Shown piece by piece: positions 9,566 to 17,684 of a DNA stretch of 64,000 nt. The stretch is taken from the NCBI RefSeq assembly GCF_026340255.1, contig NZ_JAPEPJ010000001.1, positions 4,371,501 to 4,435,500 on the forward strand, written 5' to 3'. The notes under the pieces were generated by a model. That model saw only the letters and a program-made list of their open reading frames with translations. It did not search any database and was not told the DNA's origin. Position numbers and translations under genes: made by a program. The stretch comes from Streptomyces sp. NBC_01408. GTDB taxonomy: Bacteria; Actinomycetota; Actinomycetes; Streptomycetales; Streptomycetaceae. The first letter of the stretch is position 1; the number at the start of each line of letters is the position of its first letter.

Positions 9566-10651
9566 ATGACCACTGTGAGCCCGACCCCCATCACCCCTCT
9601 CTCCGCTCCCCTCTCCGCCCCCGCGTCTACCGCCGCACCCGCCCCGCCGCCGGGCATGCGGCTGAGGGAGCTCGTCTTCGGGGCCGCGTGCGCCGCGGCC
9701 GTACGCGCCGCGGCCCGCCTCGGCGTCGCCGACGCCCTGGGCGAATCGCCCGCCACCGCGGCGGAACTCGCGGCCGCGGTGAACGCCGAGCCGCAGCCAC
9801 TGCGACGGCTGCTCCGCGCCCTGTCCTGTTACGGCGTCTTCGCGGAGACTCCGGACGGGAAGTTCGTCCACACGGAGATGTCGCGACTGCTGCGCGAGGA
9901 CGACCCGCACAGCCTCCGGTACATCTCCCTGTGGTGCACGGAGCCCTGGACCTGGCAGGCCTGGCCGCTGCTCGACGAAGCGGTGCGCTCCGGCGGGAAC
10001 GTGTTCGAGGGCGTCTTCGGCAAGGGGTTCTTCGACTACCTCCACCAGGACGCGCACGAATCGGCCCACGTGTTCAACCGGGCCATGACCACCTCCAGCA
10101 TGCAGTCGGCACGGGACGTCGCGGACCTGCTCGACCTCACCGGTGTCTCGTCGGTCGCAGACATCGGGGGCGGCCAGGGACACGTCCTGGCGAGCCTGCT
10201 GGAGAAGCACCCGAAGGTACGCGGCACCCTGCTCGACCTCCCCGGTGTGGTGGCGAAGGCGGATCCCCGGCTCCGGGAGGGCGGTCCGCTCGCCGAGCGG
10301 ACCGGCATCGTCCCCGGGGACTGCCGCGAGGCCATTCCGGTCGAGGCCGACCTCTACATCATCAAGAACATCCTGGAGTGGGACGACGACAGCACCCGCC
10401 GGACCCTGCGCAACGTCGTCGCGGCCGCCCGCCCGGGAGCCAGGGTCGTCGTCATCGAGAACCTCGTGGACGACACCCCGTCCATGAGGTTCACCACGGC
10501 CATGGACCTGATGCTGCTGCTCAACGTCGGCGGTGCGAAGCACTCCAGGGAGAGCCTCGTCACCCGCCTGACGGACGCCGGGCTGGTGATCGGGGAGGTC
10601 CGCCCCGTCAACGCGTACCTGCACGCGTTCGAATGCAGCGTGCCCGGCTGA
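9566..10651 (+). CDS. O-methyltransferase-family polyketide tailoring enzyme
   Basis: 361 aa from ATG at 9566 (AGGAGA 11 bases upstream). Residues 30-110 form the winged-helix dimerisation domain and 170-355 the SAM-binding domain, with motif I VADIGGGQG at 197-205 and LLDLPGV at 222-228. This is the methyltransf_2 family that includes tailoring enzymes of aromatic polyketides. The usual catalytic-base position (H-D-W) reads LEW at 270-272, as in DnrK/RdmB-type members that lack the His; RdmB is a hydroxylase rather than a methyltransferase, so the activity should not be assumed. It converges on a type II ACP gene. Confidence 0.8.
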   Translation: MTTVSPTPITPLSAPLSAPASTAAPAPPPGMRLRELVFGAACAAAVRAAARLGVADALGESPATAAELAAAVNAEPQPLRRLLRALSCYGVFAETPDGKFVHTEMSRLLREDDPHSLRYISLWCTEPWTWQAWPLLDEAVRSGGNVFEGVFGKGFFDYLHQDAHESAHVFNRAMTTSSMQSARDVADLLDLTGVSSVADIGGGQGHVLASLLEKHPKVRGTLLDLPGVVAKADPRLREGGPLAERTGIVPGDCREAIPVEADLYIIKNILEWDDDSTRRTLRNVVAAARPGARVVVIENLVDDTPSMRFTTAMDLMLLLNVGGAKHSRESLVTRLTDAGLVIGEVRPVNAYLHAFECSVPG

Positions 10652-10670
10652 TCTCGGCCGGGAGCCACCA

Positions 10671-10710
10671 CGGCACCCCGAGCCGGCCCGGCGCCGGTCT
10701 CGGGGTGCCG
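10671..10710. terminator. Bidirectional hairpin terminator
   Basis: A perfect 12-bp inverted repeat (10671-10682 with 10699-10710) with a GC-rich 16-base loop lies between the convergent methyltransferase-like and ACP genes and would stop both transcripts. Confidence 0.8.
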
Positions 10711-10717
10711 AGGCACG

Positions 10718-10975
10718 TCAGGCTCCCGCCACCAGGGTGTCGTTGACGAGGCTGAGGAACTCCCGCGGGGTCTTGCACTGGTCCGCGTCCGCGGGCAGCG
10801 GCCGGCCGTGCCGGTTCTCCAGCTCGCCGACGATGCCGAGGAGCCCGAGGGAGTCCAGGCCCCACTCCTCGAAGGCCGAGTCGGGCCGGCTCGCCATGTC
10901 GACGGGGTCGACGTTGACACCGGCCCCCTTCTTCATCAGGGCGGCCAGTTCCTCGATGGTCAGTTGAACGGTCAT
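10718..10975 (-). CDS. Type II polyketide acyl carrier protein
   Basis: 85 aa, ATG at 10975 with AAGGAG 9 bases upstream. The phosphopantetheine attachment motif GLDSLGLLG places the arm on Ser42. Length and the EELAALMKK start match ACPs of aromatic polyketide and spore pigment synthases. It follows the SchA/CurD-like gene by 51 bases and is probably co-transcribed with it. The ketosynthase alpha and chain-length-factor genes that normally lie next to such an ACP are absent, so its partner enzymes must be elsewhere, or the gene is a remnant. Confidence 0.9.
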   Translation of the reverse strand: MTVQLTIEELAALMKKGAGVNVDPVDMASRPDSAFEEWGLDSLGLLGIVGELENRHGRPLPADADQCKTPREFLSLVNDTLVAGA

Positions 10976-11026
10976 GGGGGAGTTCTCCTTCTCACGGTGG
11001 GACGGGCTGACGGCGGGCCGGGCGGG

Positions 11027-12172
11027 TCAGACTTCCGCACCGGCCCGCCGGTCGGTGATCCGGCGCATGGTGGAACGCGCGAGGAACCGCGAGATCCCCA
11101 GGTCGGTGGTGAGGAGCCCGTCCTCGGCCCCGCTGCTGCCGTAGCCGTCACCGTCGTCGAGCAGCCGGGCGAGCACGGCCGCCTTGCGGTCGCCCTCGAC
11201 ACCGGCCGCCAGGGCGGGCCGGGCGTCGAGCGGGCCGCGCACGTCCAGGAGCCGTACGACGACGTCGTCGCGCTGGAAGACGGTGCTGCCCTCGACGGGG
11301 CTCGTCAGATCGTCCACGGCCGCCTCGTCCTGGCCGGCCAGCAGCCGGGCCAGCGCCATGCCGCACCCGGCCTTGGCGGAGTAGAACAGCGCGTGACGCC
11401 CCACGGCCTCGGACTCGTACCCGGCCGCGGCGACGTGGTGCACGGCGGGCAGGGCCGCGCGGGTGAAGAACACCCGGGCGGACGCCGGGTCGTCGAGGTC
11501 CCGGGACTGCTCCAGGTACGGATTGAGGGCCTCTTCGAGGGCCCTGACCTCGGGCTGCCGGGCCACGTGCCGCAGCGCCGCGAGGAGGTCGCCCTCCACC
11601 TCGATCGCCCGTACGACGCGGTTGCCGTGCATGAACAGCGAGGTACGGCGCAGCCAGGTGCTCTCGTCGACCTGGGCCTGCGGGGAGGCGTACCCGGCCA
11701 TCAGCTTGGCGACGACGGCCTCGCTGCCCGGCTTGACGGTGAAGGTGAGGGCGTGACGGACCAGGCCGTCCCCCCGCCGGGGAGCCGTCTGGAGGCGGCC
11801 CTTGACGGGCAACGGCAGATCGACGACCGCCTTGCCGCTCTCCTGGAGGACGCTGAAGCGCAGCGAGCGGGTGTCCCGTACGCAGCCGTGCAGCGGCTCG
11901 ACCGACCGGACGTGCTCCTCGCTGTTCAGCCAGGCCAGGAACGGCGGTGCGCTCTCCCATTCGCTGGTGATGAGCCATTGGGAGGGATTCTCGATCGACT
12001 GGCACAGCTCGTCGCTGATGTGTCCGGGGACGGACGACACCTGCTTGCGCAGGTCCTCGTACACCTGCAGGAACTGGTTCTGGGCGCCGTCGTACAGGTC
12101 AAGCAGAAGCACGACCCGAAGCCTGGAGCCGTCGAAGGCGGACTGCGATATCCGTTCCGACAAAGTTGTCAT
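11027..12172 (-). CDS. SchA/CurD-like protein (whiE ORFII type)
   Basis: 381 aa, ATG at 12172 with AAGGAG 7 bases upstream. The N-terminal 90 residues look like an antibiotic-biosynthesis-monooxygenase (ABM) ferredoxin-like fold; the remainder contains two further related blocks with conserved RHALTFTVKPGSE and RHALFYSAKAGCG segments, the hallmark of the SchA/CurD family found in spore-pigment and curamycin clusters. Its biochemical role is unsettled, but family members assist aromatic polyketide processing. It leads a two-gene operon with the ACP and is divergent from the FAD hydroxylase, as ORFI-VII and ORFVIII are in whiE. Confidence 0.8.
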   Translation of the reverse strand: MTTLSERISQSAFDGSRLRVVLLLDLYDGAQNQFLQVYEDLRKQVSSVPGHISDELCQSIENPSQWLITSEWESAPPFLAWLNSEEHVRSVEPLHGCVRDTRSLRFSVLQESGKAVVDLPLPVKGRLQTAPRRGDGLVRHALTFTVKPGSEAVVAKLMAGYASPQAQVDESTWLRRTSLFMHGNRVVRAIEVEGDLLAALRHVARQPEVRALEEALNPYLEQSRDLDDPASARVFFTRAALPAVHHVAAAGYESEAVGRHALFYSAKAGCGMALARLLAGQDEAAVDDLTSPVEGSTVFQRDDVVVRLLDVRGPLDARPALAAGVEGDRKAAVLARLLDDGDGYGSSGAEDGLLTTDLGISRFLARSTMRRITDRRAGAEV

Positions 12173-12401
12173 CGTTCTCACTCCTTCGAGACCGCGCGCC
12201 CGCCACATCCCGTGGCACGTCGTCAGTCGTCGGTGGAATCCGCGTGGGTGATCCGCCTGCGGATGCGGTCGGTCAGCCCCCGAGTCACGGGTGGCGCTAC
12301 CCGGGTTCGATCGTTGTCCGGTACTGCGATCGGCGCGAGAGGGGAGAACCAAGCGGGTGAATGGGCGGGGGAAACGTCCCACTAAAGGGCATGAAAGAGC
12401 C
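12173..12401. promoter_or_regulatory. Divergent promoter region of the polyketide tailoring genes
   Basis: 229 bases separate the SchA/CurD-like gene (leftward) from the FAD hydroxylase (rightward). Both start codons have good ribosome-binding sites, so the promoters lie here. In whiE the equivalent divergent region is controlled late in sporulation; no consensus was confidently found here. Confidence 0.5.
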
Positions 12402-14033
12402 ATGACGGAAAACGTTGACCATCGTGTGCCGGTCCTCATCGTGGGTGGCTCGCTGGTGGGCCTGTGCACCTCCCTGTTTCTGGGCCGCCACGGCATCAGG
12501 CACATGCTGGTCGAGAAGCACGCAGGTACCTCGATGCATCCCCGCGGACGCGGAATCAACGTACGGACCATGGAGGTGTTCCGGGTCGCCGGCGTAGAGG
12601 AGCAGATCCGCGAGGCGGCCTCGGTGCTGTCGGACAACCACGGCATCCTGCAGGGCGGCTCGCTCACCGGCGACGACCAGGAGTGGCTGTTCCAGGAGAT
12701 CGACCCCGGGGGCGCGATCGCGCGCTTCAGCCCATCGACGTGGTGCCTGTGCAGCCAGAACGACATCGAACCTGTCCTGATGTCCGTGACCCCCTCGCTC
12801 GGCGCCGACCTGCGGTTCTCCACCGAGCTCCTCACCTTCGACCCCGACGAGAACGGCGTCACGGCGACCGTGAAGAACCGCGACACCGGCGAGCACGCCA
12901 CCGTGCGCGCGGACTACCTCGTCGCCGCCGACGGACCGCGCAGCCCGGTCCGGGAACAACTGCGCATCGGCCAGAGCGGCTCCGGCGACCTCTTCCACAA
13001 CGTGAGCATCACCTTCCGGTCCCACGGGCTCACCCGGATCGTGGGCGACCGGCGCTTCATCGTCTGCTACCTGACCAAACCCGACGCGGACGGCGCCCTG
13101 CTGCCGGTCGACAACCACGAGCAGTGGGTGTTCCACATGCCGTGGCATCCCGACCACGGCGAGACGATGGAGGACTTCACCGACGAGCGCTGCGTCGACC
13201 ACATCCGCCGGGCGATCGGCGCACCCGACCTGGACGTCGTCATCACCGGCAAGGCGCCGTGGCACGCCGCGGAGCGGGTCGCGCAGCAGTACGCGTCCGG
13301 CCGGGTCTTCCTCGCCGGGGACTCCGCCCACGAGATGTCCCCCACCGGCGCCTTCGGCTCGAACACCGGCATCCAGGACGCGCACAACCTCGCCTGGAAG
13401 CTGGCGGCCGTGCTGGAGGGCTGGGCGGGTCCGAGCCTGCTCGAAACGTACGAGGCCGAACGGCAGCCGGTGGCACGGGCCACCAGCGAGCGGGCCTCCG
13501 CCCGCTCGGCGGAGCACAGCCATCCGGGGTACGCACCCGCCCCCGCGGCCGCCGGCGCGCGGCAGGGCGGTGTCCTCACCGTCGCCATGGGCTACCGCTA
13601 CAACCAGGGCGCCGTCGTGGGCACCGATCCGGACCAGCCGGTCGTGCCCGAGCGGATGCAGCTGTCCGGAGATCCCGGCACCCGCGCCCCGCACATGTGG
13701 ATCGGCCGGGACGGGGAGCGCAAGTCCACCCTCGACCTCTACGAGCGCTCCTTCGTCCTGCTCAGCTCCGAGGGCACGCCCTGGCGCGCGGCGGGCCTGG
13801 ACCTCGCGGAGCGGCTGGGCATGCGCCTGGACGCGTACGCGATCGGCATCGGACCCGAGGCCGACCTGATCCCCGAGAACGGGGCCGACTGGGCGGAGGT
13901 CCACGGCACCCACCCGGAGGGCGCGGTCCTCGTCCGCCCGGACGGCTTCGTCGCGTGGCGGTGGACGCAGGAGGTGGACGACCCGGAGGCGGTCCTGCAC
14001 GAGGTGATCAGCACGCTGCTGGGCCGTTCCTGA
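12402..14033 (+). CDS. FAD-dependent aromatic hydroxylase (whiE ORFVIII type)
   Basis: 543 aa from ATG at 12402 (AAAGAG just upstream). It is a class A flavoprotein monooxygenase: dinucleotide motif VGGSLVGL at 14-21, the DG motif AADGPRSPVR near 185, and the second FAD motif GDSAHEMSP near 306-314. Such NAD(P)H-dependent enzymes hydroxylate aromatic polyketides; the closest context match is the spore-pigment hydroxylase transcribed divergently from the synthase operon. The C-terminal 120 residues form the thioredoxin-like domain common in the family. The stop codon lies in the first unit of a 15-bp tandem repeat. Confidence 0.88.
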   Translation: MTENVDHRVPVLIVGGSLVGLCTSLFLGRHGIRHMLVEKHAGTSMHPRGRGINVRTMEVFRVAGVEEQIREAASVLSDNHGILQGGSLTGDDQEWLFQEIDPGGAIARFSPSTWCLCSQNDIEPVLMSVTPSLGADLRFSTELLTFDPDENGVTATVKNRDTGEHATVRADYLVAADGPRSPVREQLRIGQSGSGDLFHNVSITFRSHGLTRIVGDRRFIVCYLTKPDADGALLPVDNHEQWVFHMPWHPDHGETMEDFTDERCVDHIRRAIGAPDLDVVITGKAPWHAAERVAQQYASGRVFLAGDSAHEMSPTGAFGSNTGIQDAHNLAWKLAAVLEGWAGPSLLETYEAERQPVARATSERASARSAEHSHPGYAPAPAAAGARQGGVLTVAMGYRYNQGAVVGTDPDQPVVPERMQLSGDPGTRAPHMWIGRDGERKSTLDLYERSFVLLSSEGTPWRAAGLDLAERLGMRLDAYAIGIGPEADLIPENGADWAEVHGTHPEGAVLVRPDGFVAWRWTQEVDDPEAVLHEVISTLLGRS

Positions 14034-14070
14034 CCGGACCGTTCCGGACCGGACCGTTCCTGACCGGACC
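14026..14070. repeat. Three tandem 15-bp units
   Basis: The unit GTTCCTGACCGGACC occurs three times back to back (14026, 14041, 14056) with one T-to-G change in the middle copy. The first copy contains the stop codon of the hydroxylase gene, so the array looks like a slippage expansion of the gene end, located in the short gap between convergent genes. Confidence 0.85.
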
Positions 14071-14085
14071 GGAGTGCCGGCCGGG

Positions 14086-15996
14086 TCACCCGCCCCCGGC
14101 CAGCCGGTGGAGCCGCAGGGCGAGCTGGAGTTCGAGGGCCCGGTCCGGGGCGTTCCAGTCCCGGCCCAGCAGGCGCCCGACCCGCTCCAGGCGCTGGACC
14201 ACGGTGTTCACGTGGACGTGCAGGACCTCCCTGGTCCGGGTCAGGCTGGCGCCCTGGACGAAGTACGCCTCCAGGGTCGCGGTCAGGTCCGTTCCGCGGG
14301 CGGTGTCGTAGTCCAGTACGGGGCCCAGGGTCCGGGTCACGTACCCGGCGACATCGGCCTGGTCGCCGAGGAGCACCCCGACGAAGCCGAGGTCGGCGAG
14401 GGCGCCGCCCTGGCCGGCCCGGCCCAGGGCCCGCAGCGCGGACAGCGCGCGGCGGGCCTCGGCGTGCGCGGCCGGCAGGGCGGCCGGCCCGGTGGCGGGA
14501 CCGGCCGCGCCAACGGTGACCTCGGCGCCGGCCGCCCGGCCCAGTTCCGCGGCCAGAGCCTGGGCGCGGGAGCCCGGGTCCCGGGCGGGCAGGACGAGGA
14601 CCACGTGCTCGTGGTGCAGTCCGGCCAGGCCCTCGTGGGCGCGGGCGGCGCGGGCCGCCGCCGTGAGCAGCCGGTGCCGGGGGACCTCTGCGCCGTGGAC
14701 GACGAACACCGCCTGCGGGCGCCCCAGATCGACACCCGTCCGGCGGGCCCGGGCGGCGAGCCCGCCGGGGTCCCCGGTGGGGGACAGCAGGTCGCCCAGC
14801 AGCTCCCCGCGTACCCGGTCCTCGGTCTGGGCGACCGAGCGGCGCAGCAGCAGGAGCAGGGCCGCGACCACGCTCGCCCGCTCGAACAGCAGCCGGTCGG
14901 CGTCCCCCAGGTCCGGGCGGCCCGTCAGCGCGATGCTCCCGAGCAGTTCGGGCCCGGCCAGTACGGCGCACACCCAGGTCCCGTCGACGGGGACGGCCCG
15001 GCCGCCGGCCCGCGAGGCCGCCACCGCCGGGGACACCGGAGGGAGCGGCTCCGTCCCGGTGCGGGCCAGCTCGGCCCCCTCCGCGTCGTGGATCAGGATC
15101 CCGCCGTCCAGGATGTCGGCGATCTGCGCGGCCACGCCGGTGGCGTCGCCGCCCCGCAGCACCAGATCGGTGAGCTGGTCGTGGACCTGCTCGGCGCGCC
15201 GCATGGCCTCGCTCTGCGCGCGGATGGTCTCGGTGGCGGAGCCCAGGTCGACGAGCGCGGCCCGGGTCTCCTCCAGCAGCCGGGCGCCGTCGATGGCGAT
15301 GGCGGCGTGGTCGGCCAGGGAGGACAGCAGCGCCACCTCGTCCGGGGTGAACGTGCGCGGGGTGCGGTCGGCGGCGTAGAGCACCCCGATGACCTGGGCG
15401 CCCACCCGCAGCGGCACGCCCAGGATGGCCCGTAGCCCTTCCTCGAGGACGGCGCCGTCGATCGGGGCGGTGTGGTGGAAACGGGTGTCGGCCTGGTAGT
15501 CCCCGGTGGCGTACGGGCGGGCGGTCTGGGCGACGAGGCCGCCCAGACCCTCGCCCATGCCGAGCCGGACCCGCTGGAAGGCCGCGGCCACCGAACCGTC
15601 GGTGACCCGCATGTACGTGTCGCCCGCGGCCTCGTCGTTGAGGGACAGGTAGGTGACGTCGGTCCCCAGCAGGAGTTTGGCCCGGTGCACGATGGCCCTC
15701 AGCACCGCGTCCGGATCGCGCAGGGCGGCCAGGTCGCCGGCCGTGTCGAAGAGGGCACTGAGCTGCGCCTCGCGCCTGCGGTGCTGGCCGAGCGTACGGC
15801 GGATGCGCAGGGCCACCTCGGTGGCCTCGGCCAGTGCGGCGAGCTCCTCGGGGCCCGCTCCGGCCTCCGCGGCCTCGGCGGCGGGGCGGCCGAACTCCTC
15901 CGCCGAGGCGCCGTCGGCCAGCAGGTCGAGCAACTGCCGCACACCGGTGCGGGCTTCGTGGTGGGAGGAGCCGGAGCCTGTCACGGTGCGGAGCAT
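14086..15996 (-). CDS. GAF-domain PucR-type transcriptional regulator
   Basis: 636 aa, ATG at 15996. The N terminus (to about 80) is helical, residues 80-255 form a GAF ligand-binding domain, the middle carries a GGDEF-like/CdaR insert, and residues 575-630 are the PucR C-terminal helix-turn-helix (TLEAYFVQGASLTRTREVLH). Members activate transport and catabolism genes in response to a small molecule. Its start overlaps the end of the MHS transporter gene by 16 bases, so the pair is one operon and the regulator likely controls, or senses the substrate of, the transporter. Confidence 0.85.
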   Translation of the reverse strand: MLRTVTGSGSSHHEARTGVRQLLDLLADGASAEEFGRPAAEAAEAGAGPEELAALAEATEVALRIRRTLGQHRRREAQLSALFDTAGDLAALRDPDAVLRAIVHRAKLLLGTDVTYLSLNDEAAGDTYMRVTDGSVAAAFQRVRLGMGEGLGGLVAQTARPYATGDYQADTRFHHTAPIDGAVLEEGLRAILGVPLRVGAQVIGVLYAADRTPRTFTPDEVALLSSLADHAAIAIDGARLLEETRAALVDLGSATETIRAQSEAMRRAEQVHDQLTDLVLRGGDATGVAAQIADILDGGILIHDAEGAELARTGTEPLPPVSPAVAASRAGGRAVPVDGTWVCAVLAGPELLGSIALTGRPDLGDADRLLFERASVVAALLLLLRRSVAQTEDRVRGELLGDLLSPTGDPGGLAARARRTGVDLGRPQAVFVVHGAEVPRHRLLTAAARAARAHEGLAGLHHEHVVLVLPARDPGSRAQALAAELGRAAGAEVTVGAAGPATGPAALPAAHAEARRALSALRALGRAGQGGALADLGFVGVLLGDQADVAGYVTRTLGPVLDYDTARGTDLTATLEAYFVQGASLTRTREVLHVHVNTVVQRLERVGRLLGRDWNAPDRALELQLALRLHRLAGGG

Positions 15997-17351
15997 ACGG
16001 GGAGGACCTCCGGGGCCGGCGCGGCCGGGGAGTCCTCGGCGAGATCGCGCCCCCGGGTCTCCTTCGCCACGAGCACGGTCAGAGCGGTGACGAGCGCCGC
16101 GAGGCAGAGGTAGAGCGAGACGGGGACGGACGAGTCGTAGTCCTTGAGGAGTTCGACCGCGATGATCGGGGCGAGCGCGCCGCCGATGATGGAGGCGAGC
16201 TGGGACCCCATGGAAGCGCCGGAGTACCGGACCTTGGTGTCGAACATCTCCGAGATGAAGGCCGCCTGCGGACCGTACATCGCGCCGTGCAGCAGCAGTC
16301 CGACGGTGACCGCGAGCGCGATGACCGGGAAGGACCTGCTGTCCAGCAGGGCGAAGAAAGCGAAGGCCCAGCCGGCCATGCCCACCGCGCCGATCAGGGT
16401 GACCGGCCGGCGCCCGATCCGGTCGGAGAGCGCGCCCCACAGCGGGATGGTGAGGAAGTGGACGGCCGAGCCGATCAGTACGGCGTTCAGCGCGTCGCTC
16501 TTCGGCAGGCCCAGGTGGGCGGTGACGTAGACGAGCAGGAAGGCGGTGAGGATGTAGTACGAGACGTTCTCGCCGAGCCGGGTGCCGATCGCGGTCAGCA
16601 CCTGGCGCCGGCCGGTGCGCAGCACCTGGACGACCGGGGCCTTCTCCCGGACGCCGGCGGCGGCCTCCGCCTCCGCCTTGCGCTGGGCCTCCAGGAAGAC
16701 CGGGGACTCCGAGACGGAGATGCGGATCCACAGGCCGATCACGACGAGCACCCCGGACAGCAGGAACGGGATGCGCCAGCCCCAGGCGAGGAAGGCCTCG
16801 TCGGACTGGACCGCCGCGAGGAGGGCCAGCACACCGGTGGCGAGCAGATTGCCGCCGGGCGCGCCCGCCTGCGGCCACGAGGCCCAGAAGCCGCGGTGCT
16901 TGTCCCCGCCGTGCTCGGAGACCAGCAGGACCGCCCCGCCCCACTCCCCGCCGAGGGCGAAGCCCTGGATCAGCCGCAGGAGCGTGAGCAGGATCGGGGC
17001 GCCGACCCCGATGCTGGCGTGCGTGGGCAGCAGACCCATCGCGAAGGTGGCCCCGCCCATCATCAGCAGGCTCAGCACCAGCAGCTTCTTGCGGCCCGTC
17101 CGGTCGCCGAAGTGCCCGAAGACGATCCCGCCCAGCGGCCGGGCGACGAAGCCGACCGCGTAGGTCAGGAACGCGAGCATGGTGCCGACCAGCGGGTCGC
17201 TCGACGGGAAGAACAGGGTGTTGAACACCAGGGCGGCGGCGGAGCCGTAGAGGAAGAAGTCGTACCACTCGATGGTGGTCCCGATGAGACTGGCGGCGAC
17301 GATCCGTCTGATGCCGGACGGAGCCTTCGGGTCGACTGCGGTGGAGGCCAT
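15981..17351 (-). CDS. MHS-family MFS transporter (metabolite:H+ symporter)
   Basis: 456 aa from ATG at 17351 (GGAAG 8 bases upstream); a GTG at 17396 would add 15 residues. Twelve membrane segments are visible. The signature near the start, IEWYDFFLYGSAAALVFN, and the loop GHFGDRTGRKK mark the metabolite:proton symporter branch that includes ProP, ShiA and KgtP. Substrates in this branch are dicarboxylates, osmolytes or aromatic acids; the sequence alone does not decide. It is the first gene of an operon with the GAF-PucR regulator. Confidence 0.85.
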   Translation of the reverse strand: MASTAVDPKAPSGIRRIVAASLIGTTIEWYDFFLYGSAAALVFNTLFFPSSDPLVGTMLAFLTYAVGFVARPLGGIVFGHFGDRTGRKKLLVLSLLMMGGATFAMGLLPTHASIGVGAPILLTLLRLIQGFALGGEWGGAVLLVSEHGGDKHRGFWASWPQAGAPGGNLLATGVLALLAAVQSDEAFLAWGWRIPFLLSGVLVVIGLWIRISVSESPVFLEAQRKAEAEAAAGVREKAPVVQVLRTGRRQVLTAIGTRLGENVSYYILTAFLLVYVTAHLGLPKSDALNAVLIGSAVHFLTIPLWGALSDRIGRRPVTLIGAVGMAGWAFAFFALLDSRSFPVIALAVTVGLLLHGAMYGPQAAFISEMFDTKVRYSGASMGSQLASIIGGALAPIIAVELLKDYDSSVPVSLYLCLAALVTALTVLVAKETRGRDLAEDSPAAPAPEVLPVCSAP

Positions 17352-17628
17352 GTGCACCACTTCCAGGGTGTCTGCGGGGACGGCGGGCGTGGCCACAACG
17401 TAGAAGTCCGCAGTTCACCGGCATATGTGGCCCGCCATCACAATCAGGCCCCGACTGATGTGCCCGCGCACCACATGACCCGAACACCTGCCCCGCAATC
17501 CCTCCGGAACGGGGTTGTGAAGCCCTGTCGGAATTGCAGAGTTGCGCCTGTTCTGAGGTCCGATTCGCGCTCGGGGTCGGCTGGCGCGTCGTCGTGTGCA
17601 ACCCGAGTATTTCGGGGGCGACGCTCAG
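17352..17628. other. Upstream region of the MHS transporter operon
   Basis: No gene is seen. It should contain the leftward promoter for the transporter-regulator operon; on the right it is closed by the terminator of the esterase gene. No clear operator was identified. Confidence 0.4.
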
Positions 17629-17668
17629 CCACCCCACCGGACCCGCTGGTGCGGGCCCGGTGGGGTGG
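17629..17668 (-). terminator. Strong hairpin downstream of esterase gene
   Basis: CCACCCCACCGG (17629-17640) pairs with 17657-17668, and CCCGC (17642-17646) with GCGGG (17651-17655), giving a 17-bp stem with one A-C mismatch and a TGGT loop. It lies 16 bases past the esterase stop. Confidence 0.85.
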
Positions 17669-17684
17669 GGATGAGCTGGGTGCT

